NCBI GenBank assembly: GCA_963727415.1
Contig: CAVSGF010000003.1
Coordinates: 1,302,001 to 1,366,000, forward strand
Length of the DNA: 64,000 nucleotides
Direction of reading: 5' to 3'
Source: DASQPR01 sp963727415
GTDB taxonomy: Bacteria; Actinomycetota; Actinomycetes; Mycobacteriales; Micromonosporaceae
Shown here: piece after piece, positions 1-8,723 of the stretch
How positions within the stretch are numbered: the stretch's first letter is position 1
How the letters are laid out: every line of letters starts with the position of its first letter
Position numbers and translations under genes: made by a program
Notes under the pieces: generated by a model
What the model saw: only the letters and a program-made list of their open reading frames with translations
Told to the model about the DNA's origin: nothing
Database searches by the model: none

Positions 1-227
1 GCAAGACGATGTCACACTCCACCGACGTCCACCTTCATGAGTGATTACGGTGTCACCCTGGCAATCGAACGGCGTGCGCCTGCGCTTGAAAGACCTATCC
101 CGGGCAGCGAATCAGTGGCGAAGGTTATCGAATCGAGATTGCGGCGGTGGCGACACTGAAGTGTTCTACGCGTCTACGATGCATCGGCAGTGTGACACCG
201 CGCAGGCGGGAGGCAGGTGAACAAACC

Positions 228-960
228 GTGAAGACGGTAGTCGGCATTATTCAGGCTCGAACCGGGTCCAGCCGTTTGCCAAGCAAAGTACTCAAGCCGC
301 TCGCGGGACGCTCCGTGCTCGCGTGGGTCGTCCGGGCCGCGCGTACCTCTGGCTCCCTCGACGATCTAATCGTCGCGACGACCGTCGAGCCGGGTGACGA
401 CGCGGTCGTGGCCGAGTGCGCCGCTCTCGGTATCGAGGCGTACCGGGGTCCGGTTGACGATGTGCTGACCCGCTTCATTGGCGCCATCGAAGGTCGCGAT
501 GTCGGCGCCGTCGCACGGTTCACCGCGGACTGCCCCTTGCTCGATCCGGCGGTGATCGACGCCGTCGTGTCCACCTGGCGCGCTGTCCCGTGGCTTGACT
601 ACCTCTCCACATCCATGCCTCGTTCGGTGCCACGCGGAATGGATGTGGAGATTTGTGCGTGCCGATACCCTGCGTACATTGGACGCGACTGCGCGCGCGC
701 ACCATCGGACTCACGTCACGTCCGGCATCTACACCAACCCCTCCGCCTACCGGATGCTCGGCATGACATTCCAGCCTGACGCCTCCGACCTGCGGGTCAC
801 ACTGGATACCGAGGATGACTGGGCGATCATTCAGGCGATCGTCAACCACTTCGGCGACCGGCCCGCGAACATGCCCGACCTGGTGACCTGGCTACGCGGA
901 CATCCCGAATTGGTGGCGATCAACGCCCATGTCGAGCAGAAGCCGCTCGAAGCCGGATGA
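228..960 (+). CDS. SpsF/PseF-like nonulosonate cytidylyltransferase, frameshifted
   Basis: This family activates a nonulosonic acid (pseudaminic or legionaminic type) to its CMP-sugar. The nucleotidyltransferase signature IIQARTGSSRLPSKVL lies just after the start and is followed by the DCPLLDP motif. The GTG at 228 is preferred because GGGAGGCAGG sits about 11 bases upstream and the signature begins a few residues later. The frame breaks between about 648 and 655: MDVEI ends one frame, and FVRADTLRTLDATARAHHR resumes one base later. One inserted base repairs the gene to about 243 aa. The stop overlaps the next gene by 4 nt (ATGA), so the two are translationally coupled. I cannot tell which sugar is used. 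Confidence 0.75.
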
Positions 961-2099
961 CACATATCGTCTTCTGCTGCGACGCGGGTCCGGCTCGAGG
1001 CATTGGCCACCTCATGCGGTGTATCGCGCTCGCCGAGGACCTGGCCGCGCGCGGCGTCGTATGCACGTTCGTCGCCGACCTCGCCGACGTCCCATGGGCA
1101 CGGACCCAGGTCACGTCTCGCGGCTTCAAGGCGCACCAGCACGACGACGGCAGGACCGGGCGCCTGGAGGCGGTGGTCCAGCACAATCCGGATGGCGTTG
1201 TACTCGACTGGTACGATGCCCCGCCGGCCTTCAGCGCGGGCCTGCGGTCTGCCGGGATACCGGTGCTCGCCATAATCGATGGAGATAGCCGCGGACAGAC
1301 CGGTGATCTCTACCTGGACCAAAACCTCGACGCGGAGCACGCCGACGGGCCTGGGGACGCGCCCCGACTTGCCGGTCTCGCCTACGCCATGCTCCGATCC
1401 GAGGTGATACAGCTTCGACCGCCGGCTCCCCCGACAGGCGTCCGGGCCGTACCTCCCCGGGTTCTGGCATACTTCGGCGGCACTGACGCGCACGGTGCGT
1501 CGCCGGTGATGGTGGCGGCGCTGGCGGCCTCGGGCGAGCCCTTCGACGCGGTCGTCGTCGCCCCGCGACCAGATTTACGCCTCGCCATCGAGCGCGTTCC
1601 GCTCGCTCCAGGGCAGATGGTGACGCCGATCGAGCCTACCGACTCGCTCATGTCGATCGCCGCCCGCGCCGATGTGGTGATGAGCGCGTCCGGTACGTCG
1701 CTGTGGGAGTTGTTGTGCATCGGCTCTGCAGCGGCGGTGATATGGGTAGTTGACAACCAGGAACTCGGATACAACCGAGTGGTGAAGTCTGGACTCGCGG
1801 CTGGGGTCGGACACTTGGACGACGTCAGTGCGAATCCCACGGCCGCGTCCGCCACGCTGGGTTGCCTGCTCCGTGACGTGGCATGGCGTGACCAGCTCCG
1901 CAGAGAGGGCTGGGCACTGACCGACGGACGTGGCCGGGAACGGGTGGCGGCTGCGCTACTGGAAATGGGGGATCGAGGCCAAGCGCACCGCTCGATCCGG
2001 AGTGGATTGCCAGGCGCGGCCGCAACACCTCAGGGCGAGCAATCGGCGGAGGCGCGACCAGTGCCGCATCGACGATGTAAGACGATGCAACACGTCTAG
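957..2099 (+). CDS. pseG: PseG-like UDP-sugar hydrolase
   Basis: PseG removes UDP from UDP-2,4-diacetamido-2,4,6-trideoxy-altropyranose, the step before condensation with phosphoenolpyruvate to pseudaminic acid. The N-terminus has the GT-B-like pattern DAGPARGIGHLMRCIALAED, matching the family's glycine-rich GxGHxMRC motif. A C-terminal UDP-binding half follows, with SASGTSLWELLCIG near residues 240-255. The protein is 380 aa; about the last 35 residues after the conserved core are basic and low-complexity, so the true end may be slightly altered by a sequence error. It overlaps the pseF-like gene by 4 nt and is convergent with the pseI-like remnant downstream. Family assignment is good; sugar specificity is inferred from neighbours. 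Confidence 0.75.
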   Translation: MTHIVFCCDAGPARGIGHLMRCIALAEDLAARGVVCTFVADLADVPWARTQVTSRGFKAHQHDDGRTGRLEAVVQHNPDGVVLDWYDAPPAFSAGLRSAGIPVLAIIDGDSRGQTGDLYLDQNLDAEHADGPGDAPRLAGLAYAMLRSEVIQLRPPAPPTGVRAVPPRVLAYFGGTDAHGASPVMVAALAASGEPFDAVVVAPRPDLRLAIERVPLAPGQMVTPIEPTDSLMSIAARADVVMSASGTSLWELLCIGSAAAVIWVVDNQELGYNRVVKSGLAAGVGHLDDVSANPTAASATLGCLLRDVAWRDQLRREGWALTDGRGRERVAAALLEMGDRGQAHRSIRSGLPGAAATPQGEQSAEARPVPHRRCKTMQHV

Positions 2100-2168
2100 T
2101 TCCAGGCTCAGACGAGGCCGCGCACCGTCAAAATGCCGGCGGCGCAGCCGATACGCCCGGGATACGAC

Positions 2169-3234
2169 CTAGATGAGGTCCCAGGACAGCGGCGTGCCCT
2201 TGGGTACGTCATTGCGGAATCGGCGCCCGACCGCCGTTGTCATCACTTCCGGCGCAAGCCCGCGGGCCGGCCGGATCGACCACACATTGTCCGGGGTGGC
2301 CGCGTCACCAGCGTGTACATCGGCAACGACATACAGGCGATCGGCGAAACCTCAGCCCCTCTTCTCATGTGCGTTGAGCGCGACGACGCCGGTGCCGAGC
2401 GCGCGCGCACGCCGTCTCGGTCTCCCGACGCAACGCGGCGACCTCGTGCGGTTCCAGCGAGAAGGCCGAATCCACACCACCATCCGCCCGCGAAAGCGTC
2501 ACGTGCTCTTCCACAACGGTGGCTCCGAGCGCCACGGCCGCTACCGCGGCGCCGATGCCGAGCGTGTGATCGGACAGGCCCACCTGCAGGTCAAGCGCGG
2601 CGGCGAGCAGCGGCAGGCGCCGCAAGGTCTGCTCCTCCGCCGGGGCCGGGAGGAGGCCGTCACACCCGAGCACCGATGATGTTCTCGTTACCCGCTCCGC
2701 GGGCCATGCGCACCGCAGCATCAATCTCGGCGAGCGTGCCCATGCCCGTAGAAATAATCATGGTTTACCGGTGCTGCGCCATCAGCCGGATCAGCGGCAA
2801 GTCGACCAGTTCGAGGACGCCACCTTGTACACCGGCGCGTCCAGCTTCTCCAGCAGGTCGATCGCGGATTGTCGAGTCAGTGGGCTCGAGAACGACACCA
2901 GGCCCAGTTTCTCGGAGCCAAATCGAAGATCGGCTCGTGCCACTCCCAGGGTGTGGAGGCCTACCGGATACAGCGTCGTACGGAGTTCGACCACCCCAGG
3001 CAGCTCGTGAGGACCGTCGGAAATGCGGAAGGGCTGCGTATCCGCGTGGATCGTAGCGTCCTCCGCAGTGTACGTCTGGAGCTTGAGCATCTGGGCGCCG
3101 CTGGCCGCGACGGCACGAACGATCTCCAGCGCACGGTCCAGGCTGCCATCGTGGTTGCCTGACATTTCCGCAACGATCACCGGCGGATGCTGGGGGCCGG
3201 CCGGAACAGCGCCTAGGTTGATGGTCTTGGACAC
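2169..3234 (-). pseudogene. PseI/NeuB-like nonulosonic acid synthase, multiply disrupted
   Basis: The family condenses the hexose from PseG with phosphoenolpyruvate. The start (MSKTINLGAVPAG) and the first third are intact, with AEMSGNHDGSLDRALEIV and LKLQTYTAED. Further matches lie in other frames: LVDLPLIRLMAQHR and MIISTGMGTLAEIDAAVRMA near 2690-2815, VGLSDHTLGIG and FSLEPHEV near 2440-2580, and a C-terminal SAF domain (VADVHAGDAATPDNV to GTPLSWDLI) at 2169-2365. The frame is lost near 2818, meets an in-frame TAA near 2764, and shifts again near 2680-2700 and 2380-2400. All domains are present in order, so this is an old or error-riddled copy rather than a truncation. It lies 8 nt downstream of the pseH-like gene in the same direction. 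Confidence 0.8.
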
Positions 3235-3242
3235 GAAGACTC

Positions 3243-3809
3243 CTACCCCATTGATGACGTGCCGAGGTCAGCCGCAGGGCGTTGCCGTACCCGGTAGCGG
3301 TCCGCGGGCAGCTCTGTCCAAACGACTTCCTGGGTCACACCGTCAATCTCCATCGTCTTTCGACGCTCGGCGCTCTCCACAAAACCGAATCGCCGGTGCA
3401 GGGCAAGCACTTGAGTGTTCCACGCGAGCGTCCACCCGCCCATGCCAGCCAGACCCAGCACGCCGAATCCGTACGCGATTGCCGCCTTCTCCAGTTCCAG
3501 CCACGCCGGCAGCAGGTCGCCGCGCGCGTCGAGCCCACTGAAGTCAAGGTAAAAGCCCCACTCGGCCATCGCTCCCGGCGCTGCGCCGGCGAAGTGCACG
3601 ACGCCGCAGTCGTGGTCGTGATATGCGAAGACCAGCACCACACGCGCCGGATCGGCGGACACCGCCGCCCACCACCTCAGATGATCCTCGAGTGGAATCT
3701 CAGCCGTCGCAAGGCTGACCTGGCGGACTCTGGGATGGTTCCGCCAGGTGCGGATGACCTCCACATCGGAGTCATCGGCCGTACGCAGCACCCAGATACC
3801 TTCTCCCAT
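3243..3809 (-). CDS. PseH-like GNAT N-acetyltransferase
   Basis: PseH-type enzymes acetylate the C4 amino group of the UDP-amino sugar intermediate using acetyl-CoA. The sequence begins WVLRTADDSDVEVIRTWRN, the typical GNAT opening of this subfamily. It also has EWGFYLDFSG, and WNTQVLALHRRFGFVESAERR in the position of the acetyl-CoA-binding and C-terminal strands. I chose the internal ATG (MGEGIWVLR), giving 188 aa, because the in-frame upstream 21 residues look non-conserved and basic. It is the first gene of a leftward pair with the pseI-like remnant and is divergent from the acyl carrier protein gene. The role is inferred from family and context. Confidence 0.7.
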   Translation of the reverse strand: MGEGIWVLRTADDSDVEVIRTWRNHPRVRQVSLATAEIPLEDHLRWWAAVSADPARVVLVFAYHDHDCGVVHFAGAAPGAMAEWGFYLDFSGLDARGDLLPAWLELEKAAIAYGFGVLGLAGMGGWTLAWNTQVLALHRRFGFVESAERRKTMEIDGVTQEVVWTELPADRYRVRQRPAADLGTSSMG

Positions 3810-3879
3810 GGTTGCGGTCCCGCCCGAGGGTACACTCTGAGACCGTTGCGCGACCTGCCGTGCGGCCCGCACGCCGGCT

Positions 3880-3917
3880 TTGAAAAGCCGATACCATCGA
3901 TATAGAACGGACCTCCA
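3880..3917 (+). promoter_or_regulatory. Possible promoter of the ACP-LuxC operon
   Basis: TATAGA at 3901-3906 sits about 10 nt before the ATG at 3917, with TTGAAA at 3880-3885 as a possible -35. The 15-nt spacer is short. If real, the transcript would be leaderless or nearly so, in keeping with the lack of a Shine-Dalgarno sequence before 3917. Confidence 0.3.
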
Positions 3918-4162
3918 TGAGCGGCACCGATCTCCTACGCGACGCTTTCCGTAAGGCGCTGGACCTCCAGCCGACTATGACGTTGATGGGTTGGAGTACC
4001 GAGGCATCGAGAAGTGGGATTCTCTCGCCCACATGGCTCTGGTTGCGCAGATCGAGGACTTCCTTTGACGTGATGATCGACACGGATGAGGTGATCGATA
4101 TGAGTTCCTTCGCCAAGGCGAAGGAGATCCTGCGGAATCACAATGCCGACATCAACGACTGA
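3917..4162 (+). CDS. Acyl carrier protein with two compensating frameshifts
   Basis: An ACP carries an acyl chain on a phosphopantetheine arm. As sequenced, the gene is open for 81 codons. Its ends are ACP-like (LLRDAFRKALDLQP and VIDMSSFAKAKEILRNHN), but the middle is nonsense. Reading one base back from about 3982 gives VDGLEYRGIEKWDSLAHMAL and then VAQIEDF, the ACP core with the modified serine in WDSL. The original frame returns near 4063 at FDVMID. Two opposite single-base indels therefore hide the functional centre while leaving the frame open. It is the first gene of the acyl-module operon and overlaps the reductase gene by 20 nt. Confidence 0.8.
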   Translation: MSGTDLLRDAFRKALDLQPTMTLMGWSTEASRSGILSPTWLWLRRSRTSFDVMIDTDEVIDMSSFAKAKEILRNHNADIND

Positions 4163-4914
4163 GTCGGCGGGGTTCGGAACAGGCGGACCCGACCTGGCCC
4201 GCGTCGTCCTAGTCACCGGGTCGTCCCGGGGCATCGGGCAGGCGGTGGCCCACCGGCTCGCGGCCAACGAGATACACGTCGTGGTGCATGGTTCCTCCGA
4301 GGCCAGCGCAAAGCAGGCCGCCGAGAACCTGGGCGACGACGTCCTAGCCGTACACGCCGACGTTTCCGACCCGGCGCAGGTCAAGGCTGCGTACCGGCAA
4401 GTCTTCGAGCGGTACCGTCGGCTCGACGCCCTTGTCGTCGACGCCGGGACACCGCGGCCGGACTGCTCGGGATGATGGCTCCTCGACGGTCTCGTCGCTG
4501 GTCGGAGTGAACGTCGCCGGCGCGATCTTCACCCTGCAGGAAGCGGTCAAGCTACTGCGCCGCGGCCGGCGGCCGGCGGTGGTGATGCTGTCGTCGGTGA
4601 TGGGCACGACCGGAGCGGCCGGCCAATCCGTCTACGGCGCGTCCAAGGCAGCGGTCGCTGGCCTTACCCGCGCCGCGGCGAAAGAACTCGGTCCCGCAGG
4701 AATCCGGGTCAACGCCGTCGCACCCGGATTCATCACCACCGACATGCTCGATACCCTCGACGATGCAGGTCGTGCTGAACGTGTCGGCGCCACCGCCCTC
4801 GGCCGTTTGGGCGCGGCGGAGGACGTCGCGGACGTCATCGCGTTCCTACTGTCTGACGCGGCCCGCTTCGTTACCGGGCAGGTCATCGCCGTTGACGGTG
4901 GATTGGTCATTTGA
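4143..4914 (+). CDS. FabG-like short-chain dehydrogenase/reductase, frameshifted
   Basis: The family reduces 3-oxoacyl-ACP or similar carbonyl substrates with NADPH. The N-terminus has the Rossmann motif VTGSSRGIGQAVAHRLA. The C-terminal part has the catalytic SVYGASKAAVAGLTRA (Tyr-x3-Lys), then VNAVAPGFITTDM and VTGQVIAVDGG. The middle breaks twice: after LVVDAG near 4450, and again near 4478 before VGVNVAGAIFTLQEAV. The net shift is +1; restored length is about 256 aa. It is embedded between an ACP gene and an acyl-AMP ligase gene with overlapping stop/start on both sides, so it probably acts on an ACP- or CoA-bound acyl chain. The substrate is unknown. Confidence 0.78.
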
Positions 4915-6314
4915 TGCTGCTCCTGCACCCCGACGCCCGGATCATCGACGCCGCCGCCGGCACATCGATCGGCGGGGAACGGCTCGGCAACTGGGTCGCG
5001 GCCGCGGCGGCGGCCTACGCCGTCCACCCGACCGGTGCGGTCTTCCTGCAGGTCCCGATCGAGGTGCCGGCTATCGTCCGTTACCTAGGCGCTTGGCAGG
5101 CGCACCGCCCGGTGGCCTTGCTCGACCCGGCCCTTCCCGGCGACGCGTTTGCGGGGCTGGTGGCGAGATACCACCCGGCGATAGTCGGGGGCATCGGCGC
5201 GGGAGCGGCCGCCCCAGATGGATACGTCGCGGTTGAGGACGACGTGCTGGGACCTCTGTGGTGTCGCGTCATCGACGCACCCGCGCCGCACCCGGATCTC
5301 GGGATCCTGCTGGCCACATCAGGTTCCACCGGCAACCCGAAACTGGTTCGTCTATCCCGCGCGGCCATCATCGCCAACACCGCCTCGATCATCGAGGTAC
5401 TGGACATCGACGCGACCGAAGTTGCGATCTCCAGCCTGCCATTCTTCTACAGCTTCGGGATGTCGGTCCTCAACACTCATCTCGCCGCCGGCGCGACCAT
5501 CGTGGTCGAGTCCGGTGGTCTGCTTGGCCGGCCATTCTGGGACGCGGTCTCCGAGCACCGGGTGACCTCGCTGTCGTGCGTGCCGTACCAGTACGAGATG
5601 TTGCGCCGACTCCGCTTCGATCCGGCCAAATATCCGTCCCTGCGCACCCTGACCCAGGCGGGCGGCAAGCTCAAGATCCCGGCAGTCGAGGACTTCCACG
5701 GGCGGATGCAGGCGGTCGGCGGCAAGTTGTACATCATGTACGGGCAGACCGAAGCGGCGCCGCGCCTGACCACACTGCCCGCGGAGCGGCTCGGTGAGAA
5801 GATCGGTTCGGCCGGGCGTGCGGTGCCCGGCGGTACGCTTTCCATTCGGCTCGACGACGGCACCGAGACTAACGCTGCCGACATCACCGGCGAGGTGGTC
5901 TACCGCGGACCGAACGTCATGATGGGGTACGCGTCGGACGCGGCCGATCTGTCCCGCGGGGACGACCTTAGCGGCGTACTGAGCACTGGCGATCTCGGAT
6001 ACCTCGATGCCGATGGGTACCTGTTCCTGAACGCCCGCCTCAACCGCTTCGGCAAGGTCTTCGGGGTGCGGCTGAGCCTCGACGACGTCGAGGCGATGCT
6101 CGCCGGATACGGTCCGGTCGCGGCGGTCAGCGGCGACGAGAAGATCGTGATCTGGCTGGAACGCGCCGATGACGCGACCCGAGGCCAGCGGGCGGCCGAA
6201 CTAGCCGAACGGTTGAAGCTGCATTACACCGGGTTCGACGTGCGTTCCACCGACGCGTTACCGCTGCTGCCTAACGGCAAGGTTGACTACAAAGTATTGG
6301 AGAAGGCGCTGTGA
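4911..6314 (+). CDS. AMP-dependent acyl ligase (ANL superfamily)
   Basis: ANL enzymes adenylate a carboxylic acid with ATP and pass it to CoA or a carrier protein. The P-loop LLATSGSTGNPKLV is near residue 132. IMYGQTEAAPRLT (A5-type motif) lies near residue 280, and STGDLGYLDADGYL (A7) near residue 357. The C-terminus has LPLLPNGKVDYKVLEKAL, whose lysine matches the A10 catalytic lysine. At 467 aa it is somewhat shorter than most acyl-CoA synthetases. Stop/start overlaps join it to the reductase and LuxE-like genes. Given the adjacent ACP, acyl-ACP formation is plausible but not shown by sequence. Confidence 0.82.
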   Translation: MMLLLHPDARIIDAAAGTSIGGERLGNWVAAAAAAYAVHPTGAVFLQVPIEVPAIVRYLGAWQAHRPVALLDPALPGDAFAGLVARYHPAIVGGIGAGAAAPDGYVAVEDDVLGPLWCRVIDAPAPHPDLGILLATSGSTGNPKLVRLSRAAIIANTASIIEVLDIDATEVAISSLPFFYSFGMSVLNTHLAAGATIVVESGGLLGRPFWDAVSEHRVTSLSCVPYQYEMLRRLRFDPAKYPSLRTLTQAGGKLKIPAVEDFHGRMQAVGGKLYIMYGQTEAAPRLTTLPAERLGEKIGSAGRAVPGGTLSIRLDDGTETNAADITGEVVYRGPNVMMGYASDAADLSRGDDLSGVLSTGDLGYLDADGYLFLNARLNRFGKVFGVRLSLDDVEAMLAGYGPVAAVSGDEKIVIWLERADDATRGQRAAELAERLKLHYTGFDVRSTDALPLLPNGKVDYKVLEKAL

Positions 6315-7373
6315 CAGCAGCGGTCGGAGGCGTCTTCACGCTGGCGCAGGCGGACAAGCATGCGCGGATGCTGCCGACGCTGGTGAAGCTCACCGAACAT
6401 CACCGGCAGCGCAGCACCGCGTACGCGAACATCCTCGCCGCGATCGGTCACCGGCCAGCACGCACATATGACCGGATCGCCGACCTGCCGTGGCTGCCGG
6501 TCCGGTTGTTCAAGACACAGCAACTTAAGAGCATCCCGGACGACGAGGTCTTCAAGGTCCTGACCTCCAGCGGCACCACCGGAGACGTCAGCCGCATCTA
6601 CCTGGACAGGGCGGCGACCGCCGCACAGACCAGGATGCTGTCGCAGACGATTCAGGCCGTTGTCGGACGGCACCGCCTGCCCATGCTGGTCGTCGACACC
6701 ACGTCGATCATCAAGAACCGTACCTCCTTCAGCGCGCGCGGCGCTGGAGTCCTCGGGATGGTCAACTTCGGCCGAGACCACGTTTGGGTCCTCGACGAGC
6801 ACGGCGAACCCGACGTCGACGCGGTCCGCGCCTTCCTCGCGCGCCACGGCGGTAAGCCGTTTTTGATCTTCGGCTTCACCTTCATGGCCTGGTTGTATCT
6901 CTACCAGGTGGCGCGCGAGCACGACCTAGACCTGTCCAACGGGATCTCTCATCCACTCCGGCGGCTGGAAAAAGCTGACCGAGCAGGCCGTCGACAACGC
7001 GGAGTTCCGGCGCCGGTTCGCCGCCGACACCGGCCTCACCCGGATACACAACTTCTACGGCATGGTCGAGCAAATCGGTGTCGTTTATCTCGAAGGCCCC
7101 GACGGAAACGCGCTCTACTGCCCGGACTCCGCCGATGTGATCATCCGGGATCCCCAGACCTGGGCGGAGTTGCCGCCCGGCGCGCCCGGACTTGTCGAGG
7201 TGGTCAGCACGCTACCCGAGTCGTACCCCGGACACGTCCTGCTCACCGAGGACCTGGGCGTGGTGCACGGCATCGACGACGGCATCTGGCCAGGCAAACG
7301 GTTCTCGATTCTCGGCCGGTTGCCGCGGGCCGAGGCACGGGGTTGTAGCGATACGTTCGCGGGTGGGGCATGA
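6311..7373 (+). CDS. LuxE-like acyl-protein synthetase, frameshifted
   Basis: LuxE activates a fatty acid as acyl-AMP and hands it to LuxC for reduction. Visible motifs are LPWLPVRLFKTQQL, TSSGTTGDVSRIYLD near residue 82 and FGFTFMAWLYLYQVA. One inserted base in GGGATCTCTCATC (6941-6953) breaks the frame. The family motif LIHSGGWKKL then continues in the next frame, through NFYGMVEQIGVVYLEG to the stop at 7373. Repaired length is about 353 aa, the usual size. It overlaps both neighbours by 4 nt. There is no luciferase gene here, so its role is in an acyl reductase complex rather than bioluminescence. Confidence 0.8.
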
Positions 7374-8617
7374 GCAGCCTGGCCACCCGATTCCCGGCAG
7401 GGCTGACGACGACGATCGATGAGTTGCTGACCGGCGTCACCAGCGAACCGGACGGCGGCCGTCTCGTCGTCGGCGACGGCCGCGTCCGCGACTTCCTCAG
7501 CGTCTTCTCCCGCAGGCTGCTCCGCCCGGATCTGGCCCGGAGGTTCCCCGAACTAGGCTCGCTCGGCTTCTTCCTCCGTCGTGGCGAGATTGCCCGGGCA
7601 CTGAACCGCCTCGCCGATACGACCACCGCCGGCGTGTCTACCCGCCATACTCCACGCGGCCTGGTCCTGCACTTCCCACCGGCCAACGTGGACACCATCT
7701 TCGTGTACTCGTGGGCGCTCTCCGCGCTGGCCGGCAATGCGAACGTGGTGCGGATATCCCGTCGATCCGCTGGTGCCGCCGAAGCCGTGATCGAGGCGCT
7801 CAATGACGCACTTACCGACGCGCACCCCGCGATCGCTCAGACCCAGCGCATGATCTCCTACGACCGCGACGACGCGGTGACCGCGGCACTGTCGCGTGCC
7901 TGCGATCTGCGAGTTATCTGGGGCGGCGATGCGTCGGTCACCAAAATTCGCGGGTATCCACTCGCACCGCTCGCCCGTGACCTGCCGTTCCCCGACCGGT
8001 CTTCGTTCGCGGCCATATCGGTGCCGGGCTGGCAGGCCGCGGAACCGCGGGCGCGCGCCGCCGCCGTCGACGGCTTTGCCAATGACGTCTACTGGTTCGA
8101 CCAGGCCGCCTGCTCGTCGCCGCGGAACCTGTTCTGGATCGGTGGTGACGACGTTGCGGTGCAGCGCGCCCGCAGCGAGTTCATCGAAATGCTCAGCGCG
8201 GCCGTGGACCGGCGCGGCTGGCATGTCGACGCCGCGATGGCTGTTGAGAAGCACGTCTCCACGTACGGTCTAGCGGCCAGCGGCGAGGCCACCAGCATCC
8301 AGTTCACCGGCAACGCGATCGCGACCGTGGAACTGGCCGGGCCGGAGGCGGTGCAGCGACACTGGCTCGGCGCCGGCACCATCTGCCACCTGCGCGTGCC
8401 GAGCCTGTCCGACGTAGTACCGACAGTCGCGCGCAAGGACCAGACGCTAACCCAGTTCGGGTTCACCGCGGCAGAGCTCGACACGTTCGTGACCGACGTG
8501 GCCGGTCGCGGCATCGACCGGATTGTGCCGTTCGGATCGGCGTTGACGTTCGCTGGCGTCTGGGATGGTTTCGACCTGCTGGCCGAGTTCAGCCGCATCA
8601 CCACTATCCAAGCCTAG
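7370..8617 (+). CDS. LuxC-like acyl-CoA/acyl-protein reductase
   Basis: LuxC-family enzymes take the acyl group onto a cysteine and reduce it to the aldehyde with NADPH. The 415-aa protein has FFLRRGEIARALNRLAD in the N-terminal part and HFPPANVDTIFVYSWALSAL, typical of LuxC. WFDQAACSSPRNLFW near residues 240-254 contains the expected acyl-accepting cysteine, and ARKDQTLTQFGF lies near the end. It is the last gene of a tight operon (ACP, reductase, ligase, LuxE-like, LuxC-like). Unlike its neighbours it has no frameshift. The likely product is an aldehyde or alcohol derivative used to decorate the sugar made next door; that link is inference from adjacency. Confidence 0.82.
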   Translation: MSSLATRFPAGLTTTIDELLTGVTSEPDGGRLVVGDGRVRDFLSVFSRRLLRPDLARRFPELGSLGFFLRRGEIARALNRLADTTTAGVSTRHTPRGLVLHFPPANVDTIFVYSWALSALAGNANVVRISRRSAGAAEAVIEALNDALTDAHPAIAQTQRMISYDRDDAVTAALSRACDLRVIWGGDASVTKIRGYPLAPLARDLPFPDRSSFAAISVPGWQAAEPRARAAAVDGFANDVYWFDQAACSSPRNLFWIGGDDVAVQRARSEFIEMLSAAVDRRGWHVDAAMAVEKHVSTYGLAASGEATSIQFTGNAIATVELAGPEAVQRHWLGAGTICHLRVPSLSDVVPTVARKDQTLTQFGFTAAELDTFVTDVAGRGIDRIVPFGSALTFAGVWDGFDLLAEFSRITTIQA

Positions 8618-8659
8618 GTACTTGCTCTTGAACTGCGTGGCTGGGCGCGGCAGGCCCAG

Positions 8660-8720
8660 CTGCGGCACCTCAGATTCGGGACCGGGCCGCGCCGTGGAAC
8701 GCCGGATCGGCGCGCCCGGG
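8660..8720. repeat. Imperfect GC-rich repeat, copy A
   Basis: CTGCGGCACCTCAGATTCGG at 8660-8679 recurs with one change at 11036-11055. The following 40 bases are also similar, including CGCCGGATC, suggesting a small dispersed stem-loop element of about 60 bp. It lies in the 106-bp space between the luxC-like and DinB genes. Confidence 0.45.
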
Positions 8721-8723
8721 TGC

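Noticed and set aside
251..1493. Leftward open frames opposite the pseF/pseG-like genes
   Set aside because: They are antisense shadows created by high GC; they lack conserved motifs, and the rightward frames carry clear family signatures.
6311..8617. Bioluminescence operon because of LuxC and LuxE homologues
   Set aside because: No luxA/luxB luciferase or luxD gene is present. The setting is a sugar and acyl carrier locus.
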